From JAZLIC01 sp045617225 (GTDB taxonomy: Bacteria > Bacillota > Clostridia > Monoglobales > Monoglobaceae), in the NCBI GenBank assembly GCA_045617225.1, contig JAZLIC010000086.1, positions 1-9,447 on the forward strand: 9,447 nucleotides of DNA, given 5' to 3'. Shown in pieces: positions 1-6,573 of this stretch. Every line of letters starts with the position of its first letter. Position 1 is the stretch's first letter. The position numbers and the translations under genes were made by a program. Under the pieces are notes generated by a model. It searched no databases. It was given only the letters and a program-made list of their open reading frames with translations, and was not told where the DNA came from.

Positions 1-22
1 ATATTTATTTTGGAGTGATTTT

Positions 23-88
23 ATGGCTATTAAAAGTGTGTCAATAAGAATTGAAGAAGAAATGTTAACAGTCATGTACTTGTTCTAA
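23..88 (+). pseudogene. Truncated ribbon-helix-helix (Arc-like) protein start
   Basis: A good ribosome binding site (GGAGTG at 12-17) precedes an ATG at 23. The reading frame gives MAIKSVSIRIEEEML and then, after six more residues, hits TAA at 86-88, for 21 codons in total. The SVSIRIEEEML segment resembles the beta strand and first-helix start of Arc/CopG-like ribbon-helix-helix proteins, which are often antitoxins or small repressors of about 50-60 residues. Sequence after EEEML no longer looks like that family, so the gene appears broken by a deletion or rearrangement. Alternatively this is a very short peptide gene, which I think is less likely. Family assignment is from memory of the motif and is tentative. 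Confidence 0.4.
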
Positions 89-96
89 TCCCATAA

Positions 97-171
97 AGCA
101 TAAAGGCGTGTGAAGATGCACACGGTATAATCGAAGGCAACATCAACCCTGATGCAAATGTAAAGCCTTAA
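97..171 (+). pseudogene. Unidentified short coding-like tail
   Basis: An open stretch after an in-frame stop at 94-96 encodes 24 residues (it includes CEDAHGIIEGNINPDANVKP) and ends with TAA at 169-171, just before the terminator at 175-203. It has no start codon or ribosome binding site of its own. The composition looks like a real C-terminus, so it may be the tail of a gene whose body was lost together with the end of the fragment at 23-88. I do not recognise the family. It could also be chance, since a 24-codon open stretch is short. Confidence 0.2.
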
Positions 172-174
172 CGC

Positions 175-203
175 AAAAAACCTCCCAAAAATGGGAGGTT
201 TTT
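175..203 (-). terminator. Bidirectional rho-independent terminator of the leftward operon
   Basis: An 11-bp perfect stem (176-186 with 193-203, core CCTCCC/GGGAGG) surrounds a 6-base loop. It is flanked by A residues on the left and T residues on the right, so it can work on both strands. On the minus strand it lies 13 bp beyond the stop of the last operon gene (216) and ends in a run of six T, making it the likely end of the three-gene sugar operon. On the plus strand it would stop transcripts from the remnants at 23-171. Confidence 0.9.
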
Positions 204-215
204 GTATGTCTTTTA

Positions 216-1067
216 TTAAATTTGTGATATATACCTTTTCAAATTATCAAGGCTTATTCTGATAGCTTCAAGGTTATCTTCCATACCCTCAAATTCAACT
301 GCTACATATCCGTCATAGCCTGCCGCTTTAAGTGCGGTCAAGCAACCTTTGATGCAAACATCTCCGTGGCCGATAATCGCACCGCGAATATATTTACCAC
401 TACGTGTAACATAGAATTGCTCGCCCGGGTCGGTTCCGGCTTCTTTTATATGGAAGTCCTTTGCATGGCAATAGAATGTGTAAAGTGCAACCTTACCGAT
501 AGCCTTGCACGGGTCCTCATCAACACACAAGAAGTTTCCCATATCGGCAAGCAAACCGAAGTTTTCGTGGTCAACTGCGGTATAAAGCTTTTCTACCCTC
601 TCGCTATCCTGGCAGAACTCTCCATGGTTTTCTACCATTGTTTTAACGCCCTTTGTTGCCGCATACTCGGTAATCTGTCTGCAAGCGTCCGCAATAACAG
701 GAAGTGCTTTATCGAAAGTGCGATACTTACCTGCCGACCAGCCTGTGTCATGACGCATACAAGGCGAGCCAAGCTCAGCGGCAAAATCCACTTCACGCTT
801 TAAACGCTCAATCTCCTTATCGAGGTCTTCGCAACCGATAAGGTCGGCAGATGTTGCATAATTTGAGATAGGAATATCGTGCTTTGCACACTCAGCTTTG
901 AGTTGTCTTGCAAAATCCATACTTTCCATACCCTCAGGCGGTTTTATGTCTGCAAACTCAATCGCATCAAATCCCATTTCCTTAGCCTTGGCGATACATT
1001 CAAGCAATGTAATCTTGCCTGACAATAACATATTCCAAAAGCTATAAGAAGTAACTGCTATTTTCAT
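216..1067 (-). CDS. Sugar phosphate isomerase/epimerase (TIM barrel, AP-endonuclease 2 fold)
   Basis: This 283-residue protein has the usual length of the xylose-isomerase-like TIM barrel family, which isomerises or epimerises keto-sugars and related polyols with a bound divalent metal. The N-terminus (MKIAVTSYSFWNML) forms the first strand. Likely metal ligands follow the family pattern: E146 in MVENHG, D175 in LLADMGN, H201 in YCHAKDFH and E258 in VAVEFEG. There is no signal peptide, so it is cytoplasmic. It is the last gene of the leftward operon. Its ATG overlaps the TGA of the oxidoreductase (ATGA, 1064-1067), and its ribosome binding site (GAGG, 8 bases before the ATG) lies inside that gene, so translation is probably coupled. 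The exact substrate cannot be read from the sequence. The context (oxidoreductase plus a second isomerase) points to keto-sugar metabolism. Confidence 0.88.
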   Translation of the reverse strand: MKIAVTSYSFWNMLLSGKITLLECIAKAKEMGFDAIEFADIKPPEGMESMDFARQLKAECAKHDIPISNYATSADLIGCEDLDKEIERLKREVDFAAELGSPCMRHDTGWSAGKYRTFDKALPVIADACRQITEYAATKGVKTMVENHGEFCQDSERVEKLYTAVDHENFGLLADMGNFLCVDEDPCKAIGKVALYTFYCHAKDFHIKEAGTDPGEQFYVTRSGKYIRGAIIGHGDVCIKGCLTALKAAGYDGYVAVEFEGMEDNLEAIRISLDNLKRYISQI

Positions 1068-2122
1068 AATATTACCTCATGTCCGGTTTCTGCAGATTCA
1101 TAAATTGCGTTTAATATCTTCATCATATCAACACCGTCTTGTGCAGGTGAGATACACTCTGTACCGTTGATGATACAATCAACAAAGTGGTCAAGCTCTT
1201 CTCTGAACATTGACTCGTCATCAAGATACATATTACCTTTAAGCTTAACATCTGCCAAGCAATCGTTAAGCTCGGTATAAAGTGTAAGGTCATCGCCCTG
1301 TTTAAGGCCTGCCTTTGTACCAAATAACTCATTTGAGAATGTATCGCCGTCTGTGTTAAGAGCGAAGCTAACCTCTACATGAGTTACAACGCCGTTATCG
1401 TAACGGATAAACGCAGATGCCAAATCCTCAACTGTGCAAATATCGTCCTTTGTATGGCTAACTGATGTGTACTTCTGGCTAAATCTGATATTCTTTCTGT
1501 CGTATAACTTCTGGAAGGTTACGCCGTAAACAGAAACAGGCTTCGGTTTACCAACAAGGTAGCGAAGAAGGTCAATGTTGTGAACGCCAAGGTCGATAAG
1601 AGGACCGCCTCCACTACGTGACTTATCGCCGAACCAACCGCCCGGGTTACCGTCACGACGAACATACTTTGCCTTTGTGTAATAGATTTCGCCAAGCTCG
1701 CCCTTTTCGATAAGCTCCTTCATAACCTTTGTAGAGTTATCATAGCGGCATACAAAACCAAGCATCAATAACTTACCGTTCTTGTCGGCAGCCGCCTTCA
1801 TTTCTTCTGCCTGTGCAGCAGTAAGAGCCATTGGCTTTTCACAGAGAACGTGCTTGCCTGCGTTTAATGCCTTAATGGTAACCTCTGCATGTGCGCTGTT
1901 CCATACACAAACGCTGACTGCGTCGATTTCGTCAAGCTTTAAAAGGTCGTCTGCATTGTTATAAAGGCGTGTAACGCCGAATTCTTCGCCTCTCTTTTTA
2001 AGCTGTGCTTCGTTGATATCACAGAATGCGTATAACTCTACATCAGGATTGTTAAGATATGCCTTAATGTGGAACTGTGATATTGAACCTACTCCGATTA
2101 CGCCTACTTTAATTTTACTCAT
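1064..2122 (-). CDS. Gfo/Idh/MocA-family NAD(P)-dependent sugar oxidoreductase
   Basis: This 352-residue protein fits the Gfo/Idh/MocA family, which oxidises or reduces a hydroxyl of sugars, inositols or their derivatives using NAD(P). The N-terminal Rossmann fold is seen in KVGVIGVGSISQFHIKAY (residues 5-22), where the third glycine of GxGxxG is serine. The family motif CEKPMA (94-99) supplies the conserved lysine K96. In the C-terminal alpha/beta domain the segment GGGPLIDLGVHNIDLLRYLV supplies D177 and H181, the usual catalytic pair with K96, so the enzyme looks intact. It is cytoplasmic with no signal peptide. Its ATG is preceded by AGG (GGCAGGTAATTAAAATG) and lies 1 bp past the stop of the upstream isomerase, so it is the middle gene of the operon. 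A likely role is making or consuming a keto-sugar that the flanking isomerases handle. The substrate is unknown. Confidence 0.92.
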   Translation of the reverse strand: MSKIKVGVIGVGSISQFHIKAYLNNPDVELYAFCDINEAQLKKRGEEFGVTRLYNNADDLLKLDEIDAVSVCVWNSAHAEVTIKALNAGKHVLCEKPMALTAAQAEEMKAAADKNGKLLMLGFVCRYDNSTKVMKELIEKGELGEIYYTKAKYVRRDGNPGGWFGDKSRSGGGPLIDLGVHNIDLLRYLVGKPKPVSVYGVTFQKLYDRKNIRFSQKYTSVSHTKDDICTVEDLASAFIRYDNGVVTHVEVSFALNTDGDTFSNELFGTKAGLKQGDDLTLYTELNDCLADVKLKGNMYLDDESMFREELDHFVDCIINGTECISPAQDGVDMMKILNAIYESAETGHEVIL

Positions 2123-2123
2123 T

Positions 2124-2987
2124 TTAATTACCTGCCTTTGCTATAGTATTTTTTAAGAATTTAACTGCTAAATTGATATCTTCTTCCGGCTTGTTGCCAA
2201 CCTCACGCTCAACGGTAAGGTAGCCGCGGTAGCCGATTTCTTCAAGTGCTTTGAGGTAGTTCGGGAAGTCAACTGCACCCTCACCCAAAGGTGTTTCAAG
2301 ATATGGGTCGTCAGGCTTAACCTCCTGATACGGCTCCTGAACAATCTCATAAACAACTTCCGGATCACAATCGCCAAGCTTTAAGCCGTCTTTTGCGTGT
2401 GTGTGAACGATGTAATCTTTAAGTGTGTATACTGCCTGAACAGGGTCATCGCCTGTAACCATAATAAGGTTTGCAGGGTCTAAGTTAACTGCAACGCCTG
2501 TTGTGTTAAGGCTGTCTAAGAAGCCTTTAAGTGTTGTTGCAATCTCAGGGCCTGTTTCAACAGCAAAGTATGCATCCATACTTCTTGCATATTCGCCAAG
2601 CTTAAAGCATGCTTCCTGCATAATCTGATAACGAGGATGATTTGGGTCAGCAGGTACAACACCGATATGTGTAGTAATAATATTGCTCTCTAAATCAAGT
2701 GCCAAATCCACAATTTTCTTTGACCTTTCGATAAACTCCGGGTTCTTTTCGGGATAAATAAATCCCATACCCAAGTCGCCGCAAATCGCAGAAAACTCCA
2801 TACCATAACCTTTTACCGCTTTTAAAATTTCTTTGCGTCTTTCTGCGCTTAAATTCTCCGGTGCAAATTCGCCCGAGGTAGCATACATTTGAAGTCCGCT
2901 AACGCCTGTTGCCGCCGCCTTCTTTAAAGCTACCGGAAGCTCATCACGGAAGGAATCAAGCAAAACACCTATTGGAAAATTGTACAT
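2124..2987 (-). CDS. Sugar phosphate isomerase/epimerase (TIM barrel), first gene of leftward operon
   Basis: This 287-residue protein is a second member of the xylose-isomerase-like TIM barrel family and only distantly similar to the one at 216-1067. Likely metal ligands are E144 (FAVETGPE), D170 (AVNLDPANL), H197 (VHTHAKDG) and E260 (YLTVERE). H107 in ITTHIG lies near the pocket. The segment PLGEGAVDFPNYLKALEEIG near the C-terminus is typical of the family and packs over the active site. The start at 2987 has a ribosome binding site (AGAAGG, about 8 bases upstream). The leftward promoter at 3029-3057 would give an untranslated leader of roughly 35 bases. Two different isomerases of one fold around one oxidoreductase suggest successive steps on one substrate, or two stereoisomers. 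The reaction itself cannot be named from the sequence. Confidence 0.88.
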   Translation of the reverse strand: MYNFPIGVLLDSFRDELPVALKKAAATGVSGLQMYATSGEFAPENLSAERRKEILKAVKGYGMEFSAICGDLGMGFIYPEKNPEFIERSKKIVDLALDLESNIITTHIGVVPADPNHPRYQIMQEACFKLGEYARSMDAYFAVETGPEIATTLKGFLDSLNTTGVAVNLDPANLIMVTGDDPVQAVYTLKDYIVHTHAKDGLKLGDCDPEVVYEIVQEPYQEVKPDDPYLETPLGEGAVDFPNYLKALEEIGYRGYLTVEREVGNKPEEDINLAVKFLKNTIAKAGN

Positions 2988-3020
2988 ACCAAAACCTTCT
3001 TTCTTACATAATAAATTTTG

Positions 3021-3048
3021 TTGACTTTATTATAATACATGATATAAT
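3021..3048 (+). promoter_or_regulatory. Sigma-A-type promoter of the AraC-family regulator
   Basis: TTGACT (3021-3026), a 16-bp spacer and TATAAT (3043-3048) form a near-consensus promoter reading right. The start site would be near 3055, leaving a leader of about 55 bases before the ATG at 3110. The likely operator at 3063-3092 lies inside that leader, so a bound regulator could block its own transcription. Confidence 0.72.
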
Positions 3049-3057
3049 TTATGTAAA
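3029..3057 (-). promoter_or_regulatory. Sigma-A-type promoter of the leftward operon
   Basis: Read on the minus strand, TTTACA (3057-3052) is followed by a 17-bp spacer and TATAAT (3034-3029). That is five of six bases in the -35 box and a perfect -10 box. The start site would be near 3022, about 35 bases before the ATG at 2987. The -10 box sits inside the spacer of the rightward promoter, so the two promoters interlock. Two direct repeats lie just upstream of this -35 box (3063-3092). Confidence 0.75.
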
Positions 3058-3062
3058 GGATT

Positions 3063-3092
3063 TATTTTGCTGATAATTGACACTATTTTGCT
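3063..3092. promoter_or_regulatory. Putative AraC-family operator: 9-bp direct repeats 21 bp apart
   Basis: The nonamer TATTTTGCT occurs perfectly at 3063-3071 and 3084-3092, with start-to-start spacing of exactly 21 bp, two helical turns. On the minus strand this reads AGCAAAATA twice, with the inner copy ending 5 bp upstream of the leftward -35 box. AraC-family activators commonly bind as two units to direct repeats about 21 bp apart next to or overlapping the -35 box. The adjacent gene at 3110 encodes such a regulator. The repeats are seen directly. Binding and activation are inferred. Confidence 0.6.
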
Positions 3093-3109
3093 TTTTCGAG
3101 GTGATTTAA

Positions 3110-3916
3110 ATGATTAAGGGTTTTTACGAAAAGCATCTGCATGAAGATAAAAACTTTCCGTTTATTTTAAATAACGCTTTTTCCGTTCACGGAGAGGGCT
3201 TTCCTGCTCATTGGCACGAAAGTATTGAACTTCTTTACTTTACAAAGGGTAAAGGGGTTGTAAATGTCGGCTCGGAAAGTTTTGAAGTGGGCGAGGGCGA
3301 CTTAGTGCTTATAAACTCCAACCTTGTACATAACCTAAGCGGAGAATACCATCATTATTGTCTTATTGTAAATAAAGACGAGTGTCTTAAATTCGGAATT
3401 GATGTCGAAACAAAAAGGGCGATTACCCTTATCCGTGATGAGAAGATGCGAAACTTATTTTTAGAGATTATATATGAGTTTGAAAATAAGCCGCCGTACT
3501 ATAAGGCAATGGCAAAATCCAAAATAATGCTCCTGATTGCTACCCTTTACCGTGAACATTCGGAAGCCGGAAATATAGGCACTTTAAAAATCAGTACTAA
3601 AAAAACCGAAACCGTAAAGAGAATTGTAAAATATATAAATAAAAACTATCTTTCGCCTATCTCTACCGAAGATATTTCAAAAAACACAGGGTACAGTAAA
3701 TACTACCTCTGCCATGTCTTTAAAGACGGAACAGGCTATTCCATAACCGATTATGTAAATATGCTCCGTTGTGCCGACGCCAGAAATATGCTGAGGAGCG
3801 GTAACTATAATGTGGGCGAAGTAGCTCAGCTTTGCGGCTTTGAAAATATGTCCTACTTCACAAAAATCTATAAAAAATATATCGGCATTCTGCCATCAAA
3901 GGAAACAAAAGTATAA
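3110..3916 (+). CDS. AraC-family transcriptional regulator with cupin sensor domain
   Basis: This 268-residue protein has the standard AraC-family layout and length. The N-terminal cupin-like ligand-binding domain spans about 20-90 and includes HWHESIELLYFTKGKG (34-49), a GEGDLVLI turn and H74. The C-terminal domain (about 168-268) holds two helix-turn-helix units: the first in ISTEDISKNTGYSKYYL (about 184-205), the second in NVGEVAQLCGFENMSYFTKI (about 234-256). The usual final P-x-x-[YF]-R motif is degenerate here (LPSKET). The start has a clear ribosome binding site (GAGGTGAT at 3098-3105). It is divergent from the isomerase/oxidoreductase operon and upstream of nagA and the kinase, so it probably controls sugar use at this locus in response to a sugar or sugar phosphate. 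The effector is unknown. No terminator follows it, so some transcripts may continue into nagA. Confidence 0.93.
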   Translation: MIKGFYEKHLHEDKNFPFILNNAFSVHGEGFPAHWHESIELLYFTKGKGVVNVGSESFEVGEGDLVLINSNLVHNLSGEYHHYCLIVNKDECLKFGIDVETKRAITLIRDEKMRNLFLEIIYEFENKPPYYKAMAKSKIMLLIATLYREHSEAGNIGTLKISTKKTETVKRIVKYINKNYLSPISTEDISKNTGYSKYYLCHVFKDGTGYSITDYVNMLRCADARNMLRSGNYNVGEVAQLCGFENMSYFTKIYKKYIGILPSKETKV

Positions 3917-3948
3917 GAAAGCGTCCATATTTATACTCGTTTTGTCCA

Positions 3949-3977
3949 TTGTTATAAAAATTTGCGTGTTATATACT
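3949..3977 (+). promoter_or_regulatory. Possible promoter for nagA and the ROK kinase
   Basis: In the 110-bp gap after the regulator, TTGTTA (3949-3954), a 17-bp spacer and TATACT (3972-3977) match the sigma-A consensus at four and five of six positions. The start would be near 3984, about 40 bases before the nagA ATG. The AT-rich gap could produce such a match by chance. Readthrough from the regulator is the alternative. Confidence 0.4.
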
Positions 3978-4026
3978 TACTTTTGGAGTATTTTGAGCAA
4001 TACATTTTTACTGAGGGGGTATTGTT

Positions 4027-5148
4027 ATGACAATAGAAAATGTCAAAATCTATGGCAATGATTTTAAATTCCATACGGGAAATATCTCGTTTGATAACGG
4101 AATAATAACAAATATTGAATATACGGAAGGTGACAGCGACTTAATGCTTTTGCCGGGATTTATAGATTTACACTTCCACGGTTGTGCCGGCTATGATTTT
4201 ACCGACGGTACATATGAGGCACTTTCAACAATGGCAAAGTTTGAGGCATCAAGAGGTATTACCGCAATTTGTCCTTCAAGTATGCCTGTTGATGAGCAGC
4301 AGCTTAAAAAATGCTTTGAGAATGCAGGGAATTATGAAAGTGAATGCGGTGCGCTTTTGGTAGGCGTAAATATGGAGGGACCGTATCTTACGCAGGAAAA
4401 GCGTGGCGGAAACGACAGCAGATACTTAAGAGACCCCGACCTTGACGAATTCAAGGAATATAACAGGCTTGCGAAAGGCAAGATTAAAATAATCGACATC
4501 GCTCCCGACCTTGACGGCTCGCTTGATTTCATAAAGGAAGTGTCAAAGGACATTGTTGTTTCTCTTGCACACACACCTGCAACCTACGAAACTGCAACAG
4601 AAGGCTTTAAGGCAGGCGGAACACTGGTCACACACCTCTTTAACGGAATGAGTGCATTTTCGCACAGAGAAACAGGACTTGTGGGCGCAGCGCTTGACGC
4701 AGACGCATTTGTAGAGCTTATCTGCGACGGAATGCATGTATCCGACCCTATGCTTCGTGCGGCGTACAAAATGTTCGGTGATGAAAGGGTAGTTATTATA
4801 AGTGACAGTCTTATCTGCACAGGACTTTCCGATGGCGTATATCCCCTCGGCGGACTTATCGTCACAGTGAAGGACGGCCTCGGCAGATTGGAGGACGGAA
4901 CAATTGCAGGCGCATCAAAGACGGTGTTTGACGGTTGCAGACATTTGATTGAATGTGGCGTCCCCATAGAAAGTGCAGTTCGTATGGCGTCATACAATCC
5001 TGCAAAGGTACTTGGCATTTTAGACGAAATGGGCACAATCGAGGTTGGCAAGATGGCAAACTTCTCTCTTACAGACAAGGATTTGAATATTAAAGAAGTA
5101 TATATAAAAGGCAAAGAATTTTTAAATCAGGAGGGCAAAAATGAATAA
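4027..5148 (+). CDS. nagA: N-acetylglucosamine-6-phosphate deacetylase
   Basis: This cytoplasmic metal-dependent amidohydrolase removes the acetyl group from N-acetylglucosamine 6-phosphate to give glucosamine 6-phosphate and acetate, the committed step of amino-sugar use. The 373-residue length matches the family. Motifs in order are LPGFIDLHFHGCAGYDFTDG with H49 and H51, VNMEGPYL with E117, SLAHT with H182, VTHLFNGMSAF with H203, and IISDSL with D260, the expected catalytic aspartate. All expected metal and catalytic residues are present. A ribosome binding site (GAGGGGGT at 4013-4020) supports the ATG at 4027. Its last 8 bases overlap the kinase gene, which fits a phosphorylate-then-deacetylate pair. 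The next enzyme, glucosamine-6-phosphate deaminase, is not in the window. Some family members act on other N-acetyl hexosamine phosphates, so the sugar itself is not certain. Confidence 0.93.
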   Translation: MTIENVKIYGNDFKFHTGNISFDNGIITNIEYTEGDSDLMLLPGFIDLHFHGCAGYDFTDGTYEALSTMAKFEASRGITAICPSSMPVDEQQLKKCFENAGNYESECGALLVGVNMEGPYLTQEKRGGNDSRYLRDPDLDEFKEYNRLAKGKIKIIDIAPDLDGSLDFIKEVSKDIVVSLAHTPATYETATEGFKAGGTLVTHLFNGMSAFSHRETGLVGAALDADAFVELICDGMHVSDPMLRAAYKMFGDERVVIISDSLICTGLSDGVYPLGGLIVTVKDGLGRLEDGTIAGASKTVFDGCRHLIECGVPIESAVRMASYNPAKVLGILDEMGTIEVGKMANFSLTDKDLNIKEVYIKGKEFLNQEGKNE

Positions 5149-6034
5149 AATAAGACTTGGCGTTGATGTTGGCGGAACAGAGATAAAGTTCCTTGTAATC
5201 GAGAATAAAAAGATTATTTATCAAAATATTATTGAAACAAATCGTGAGTCCGTTGACGGCATCGTAAATGACATAGTTGCCGAATACAAAAAGATTTCAA
5301 AGGATATAAAGATTGACACCATGGGTGTCGGCATACCGGGCGGAATTTACGGCGATGTGGTTACAACCGATAACCTTCCGTTTAAGAATTATCCGCTTCA
5401 AGGTGCGCTTGAAAAGCAGATTGACATTCCCGTCTGCATTGATAATGACGCAAACTGTGCAGTCCTCGGTGAAAAGCATATGGGTAGCGGCGAAAAGTAC
5501 GAAAATATCGTTATGGTAACCTTAGGCACAGGCGTTGGCGGCGGCGTAATTATAGGCGGTAAAATCTGCCACGGCAACGGCGAGTTCGGCGAGATAGGTC
5601 ATATGGTAATTGATGTGCGAAACGGTCGCAAATGCAACTGCGGACGAGAAGGCTGCTACGAGCAGTACGCTTCCGCTACCGCACTTGTACGCCGTGCGGC
5701 AGAAGTCGGAAAAGAAAATCCCGGCAGTAGGCTTTATGAATATTTAAGCAATAACGATTTTAAGATTAACGGAAGAACATTCTTTAAGATTTTTGACGAA
5801 GGTTGTGAGGTCTGCAAAAAGGTATTTGAAGAATACATAGATTTTGTTGTTGCCGGTCTTAAAAATGTAGAAAGCATTTTTGACCCTGATATTATTATTT
5901 TAGCAGGCGGCATAACACGCACGGGCGACACCTTGATGAACGCCATCAGGTCAAGAAATATTATGCGTGTACCTGTTGAGGTTTCAAAGCTTGCAGGAGA
6001 TGCAGGCGCAGTCGGCGCAGCATATCTGTTATAG
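5141..6034 (+). CDS. ROK-family sugar kinase (probable N-acetylhexosamine kinase or glucokinase)
   Basis: This 297-residue ROK-family kinase uses ATP to phosphorylate a hexose or N-acetyl hexosamine in the cytoplasm. It begins with the phosphate-binding motif GVDVGGTEIK (7-16). IDNDANCAVLGE carries the catalytic aspartate D103, and LGTGVGGGVI (128-137) is the second nucleotide loop. The ROK signature follows: GEFGEIGH with E151 and H154, then CNCGREGCYEQYAS, giving a zinc site of H154, C165, C167 and C172. It has no DNA-binding domain, so it is a kinase and not a ROK repressor. The ATG at 5141 lies inside the end of nagA (8-bp overlap) with a strong AGGAGGG at 5129-5135. Linkage to nagA favours an N-acetylglucosamine or N-acetylmannosamine kinase over a glucokinase, but sequence alone does not settle the substrate. 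Confidence 0.9.
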   Translation: MNKIRLGVDVGGTEIKFLVIENKKIIYQNIIETNRESVDGIVNDIVAEYKKISKDIKIDTMGVGIPGGIYGDVVTTDNLPFKNYPLQGALEKQIDIPVCIDNDANCAVLGEKHMGSGEKYENIVMVTLGTGVGGGVIIGGKICHGNGEFGEIGHMVIDVRNGRKCNCGREGCYEQYASATALVRRAAEVGKENPGSRLYEYLSNNDFKINGRTFFKIFDEGCEVCKKVFEEYIDFVVAGLKNVESIFDPDIIILAGGITRTGDTLMNAIRSRNIMRVPVEVSKLAGDAGAVGAAYLL

Positions 6035-6065
6035 AAAAAGGCGGTCACACAGGACCGCCATTTTG
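6035..6065 (+). terminator. Rho-independent terminator after the ROK kinase
   Basis: A perfect 7-bp GC-rich stem (GGCGGTC 6040-6046 with GACCGCC 6053-6059) has a 6-base loop, preceded by A residues and followed by ATTTTG. It begins one base after the kinase stop codon and ends the nagA-kinase transcript. The A tract opposite lets it act weakly in reverse as well. Confidence 0.88.
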
Positions 6066-6091
6066 CCTTTCTAATGAATAATGAATATAGA
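6063..6091 (+). promoter_or_regulatory. Weak candidate promoter for the small-protein/EcsC group
   Basis: TTGCCT (6063-6068), a 17-bp spacer and TATAGA (6086-6091) each match four of six consensus bases. It lies immediately after the kinase terminator and 23 bp before the earliest possible start of the next gene, where a promoter is needed. The match is modest and could be chance. Confidence 0.3.
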
Positions 6092-6113
6092 AAAACTATG
6101 GTGAAAAATAAGT

Positions 6114-6329
6114 TTGAAAGGGTGTGTACAGATACACTTAACAGATGAAGAAATTGGATTCTTGACCTCACTTGGATTAAAACTGAATTTTGAAAATTTA
6201 TCGGATGAAGATTTCATAATTATAGAAGAAATTGTAGGCGATGAACTTCAAATTTTCGGTTTTGATGAAGACTATAATATTACACTTATAGGTAAGTTAT
6301 GTGAATCAATACTCGATAAATTGCCATGA
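6114..6329 (+). CDS. Small acidic protein of unknown function, start uncertain
   Basis: The open frame encodes up to 71 residues, strongly acidic, with alternating helical segments (LTDEEIGFLTSLGLKL, LSDEDFIIIEEIVGDEL) and an ordered C-terminus (ESILDKLP). No membrane segment or signal peptide is visible, so a small soluble cytoplasmic protein is expected. The start is unusual. The frame contains no ATG near its beginning. TTG at 6114 is the first possible start but has no good ribosome binding site. A good site (GAAAGGG, 6116-6122) sits 9 bases before an in-frame ATA at 6132, which would give a 65-residue protein beginning at the conserved-looking HLTDEE segment. It may use a rare ATA start, or an ATG may have mutated. 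I do not recognise the family. It precedes a membrane peptide gene and the EcsC-family gene on the same strand. Confidence 0.6.
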   Translation: MKGCVQIHLTDEEIGFLTSLGLKLNFENLSDEDFIIIEEIVGDELQIFGFDEDYNITLIGKLCESILDKLP

Positions 6330-6427
6330 GGCTAATTTTATCTGTTCTTAAAAAGAAAAATCGCGAAATTTACAAATGCTATTATGAAAACAAAATGTTC
6401 AAAATAAATTTTGAGAGGTGTTTGTAA

Positions 6428-6544
6428 ATGAACAGAAAAAAACGAGGTTGTGTAGGATTGTTATTTGATTTAATTCTTACCGTATGTACGGGAGGATTAT
6501 GGCTTATATGGATACTAATAAGGTATCTGAGAAATAACAGTTAA
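6428..6544 (+). CDS. 38-residue single-pass membrane peptide
   Basis: This short gene is well supported by its ribosome binding site (GAGAGGTG at 6413-6420, 7 bases before the ATG). The peptide starts with a basic stretch (MNRKKRG). One hydrophobic segment of about 20-25 residues follows (roughly 8-32, containing CVGLLFDLILTVCTGGLWLI), and the tail is polar (RYLRNNS). Positive charges at both ends flank the membrane segment. The TGGLWLIW motif is similar to small membrane proteins I recall from Firmicutes, but I cannot assign a function. It ends 29 bp before the EcsC-family gene with no terminator between, so the two are probably co-transcribed. It could be an accessory subunit of the EcsC-family protein or a toxin-like peptide. 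Neither is shown by the sequence. Confidence 0.75.
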   Translation: MNRKKRGCVGLLFDLILTVCTGGLWLIWILIRYLRNNS

Positions 6545-6573
6545 AATTATATTACAAAAAAAGGATTGGTAAT

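Noticed and set aside
3981..4010. Small hairpin (GTATT/AATAC) followed by T residues before nagA, considered as a terminator or attenuator
   Set aside because: Only five AT-rich base pairs; too weak to claim as a functional terminator.
3840..4061. A 73-codon frame bridging the regulator end and the nagA start
   Set aside because: It overlaps two well-supported genes in another frame, and its hydrophobic centre comes from AT-rich intergenic DNA. No ribosome binding site supports its start.
4584..5114. A 176-codon open frame antisense to nagA
   Set aside because: nagA is a complete, motif-rich gene on the other strand; the antisense translation is low in structure and serine/proline rich, as expected for a shadow frame.
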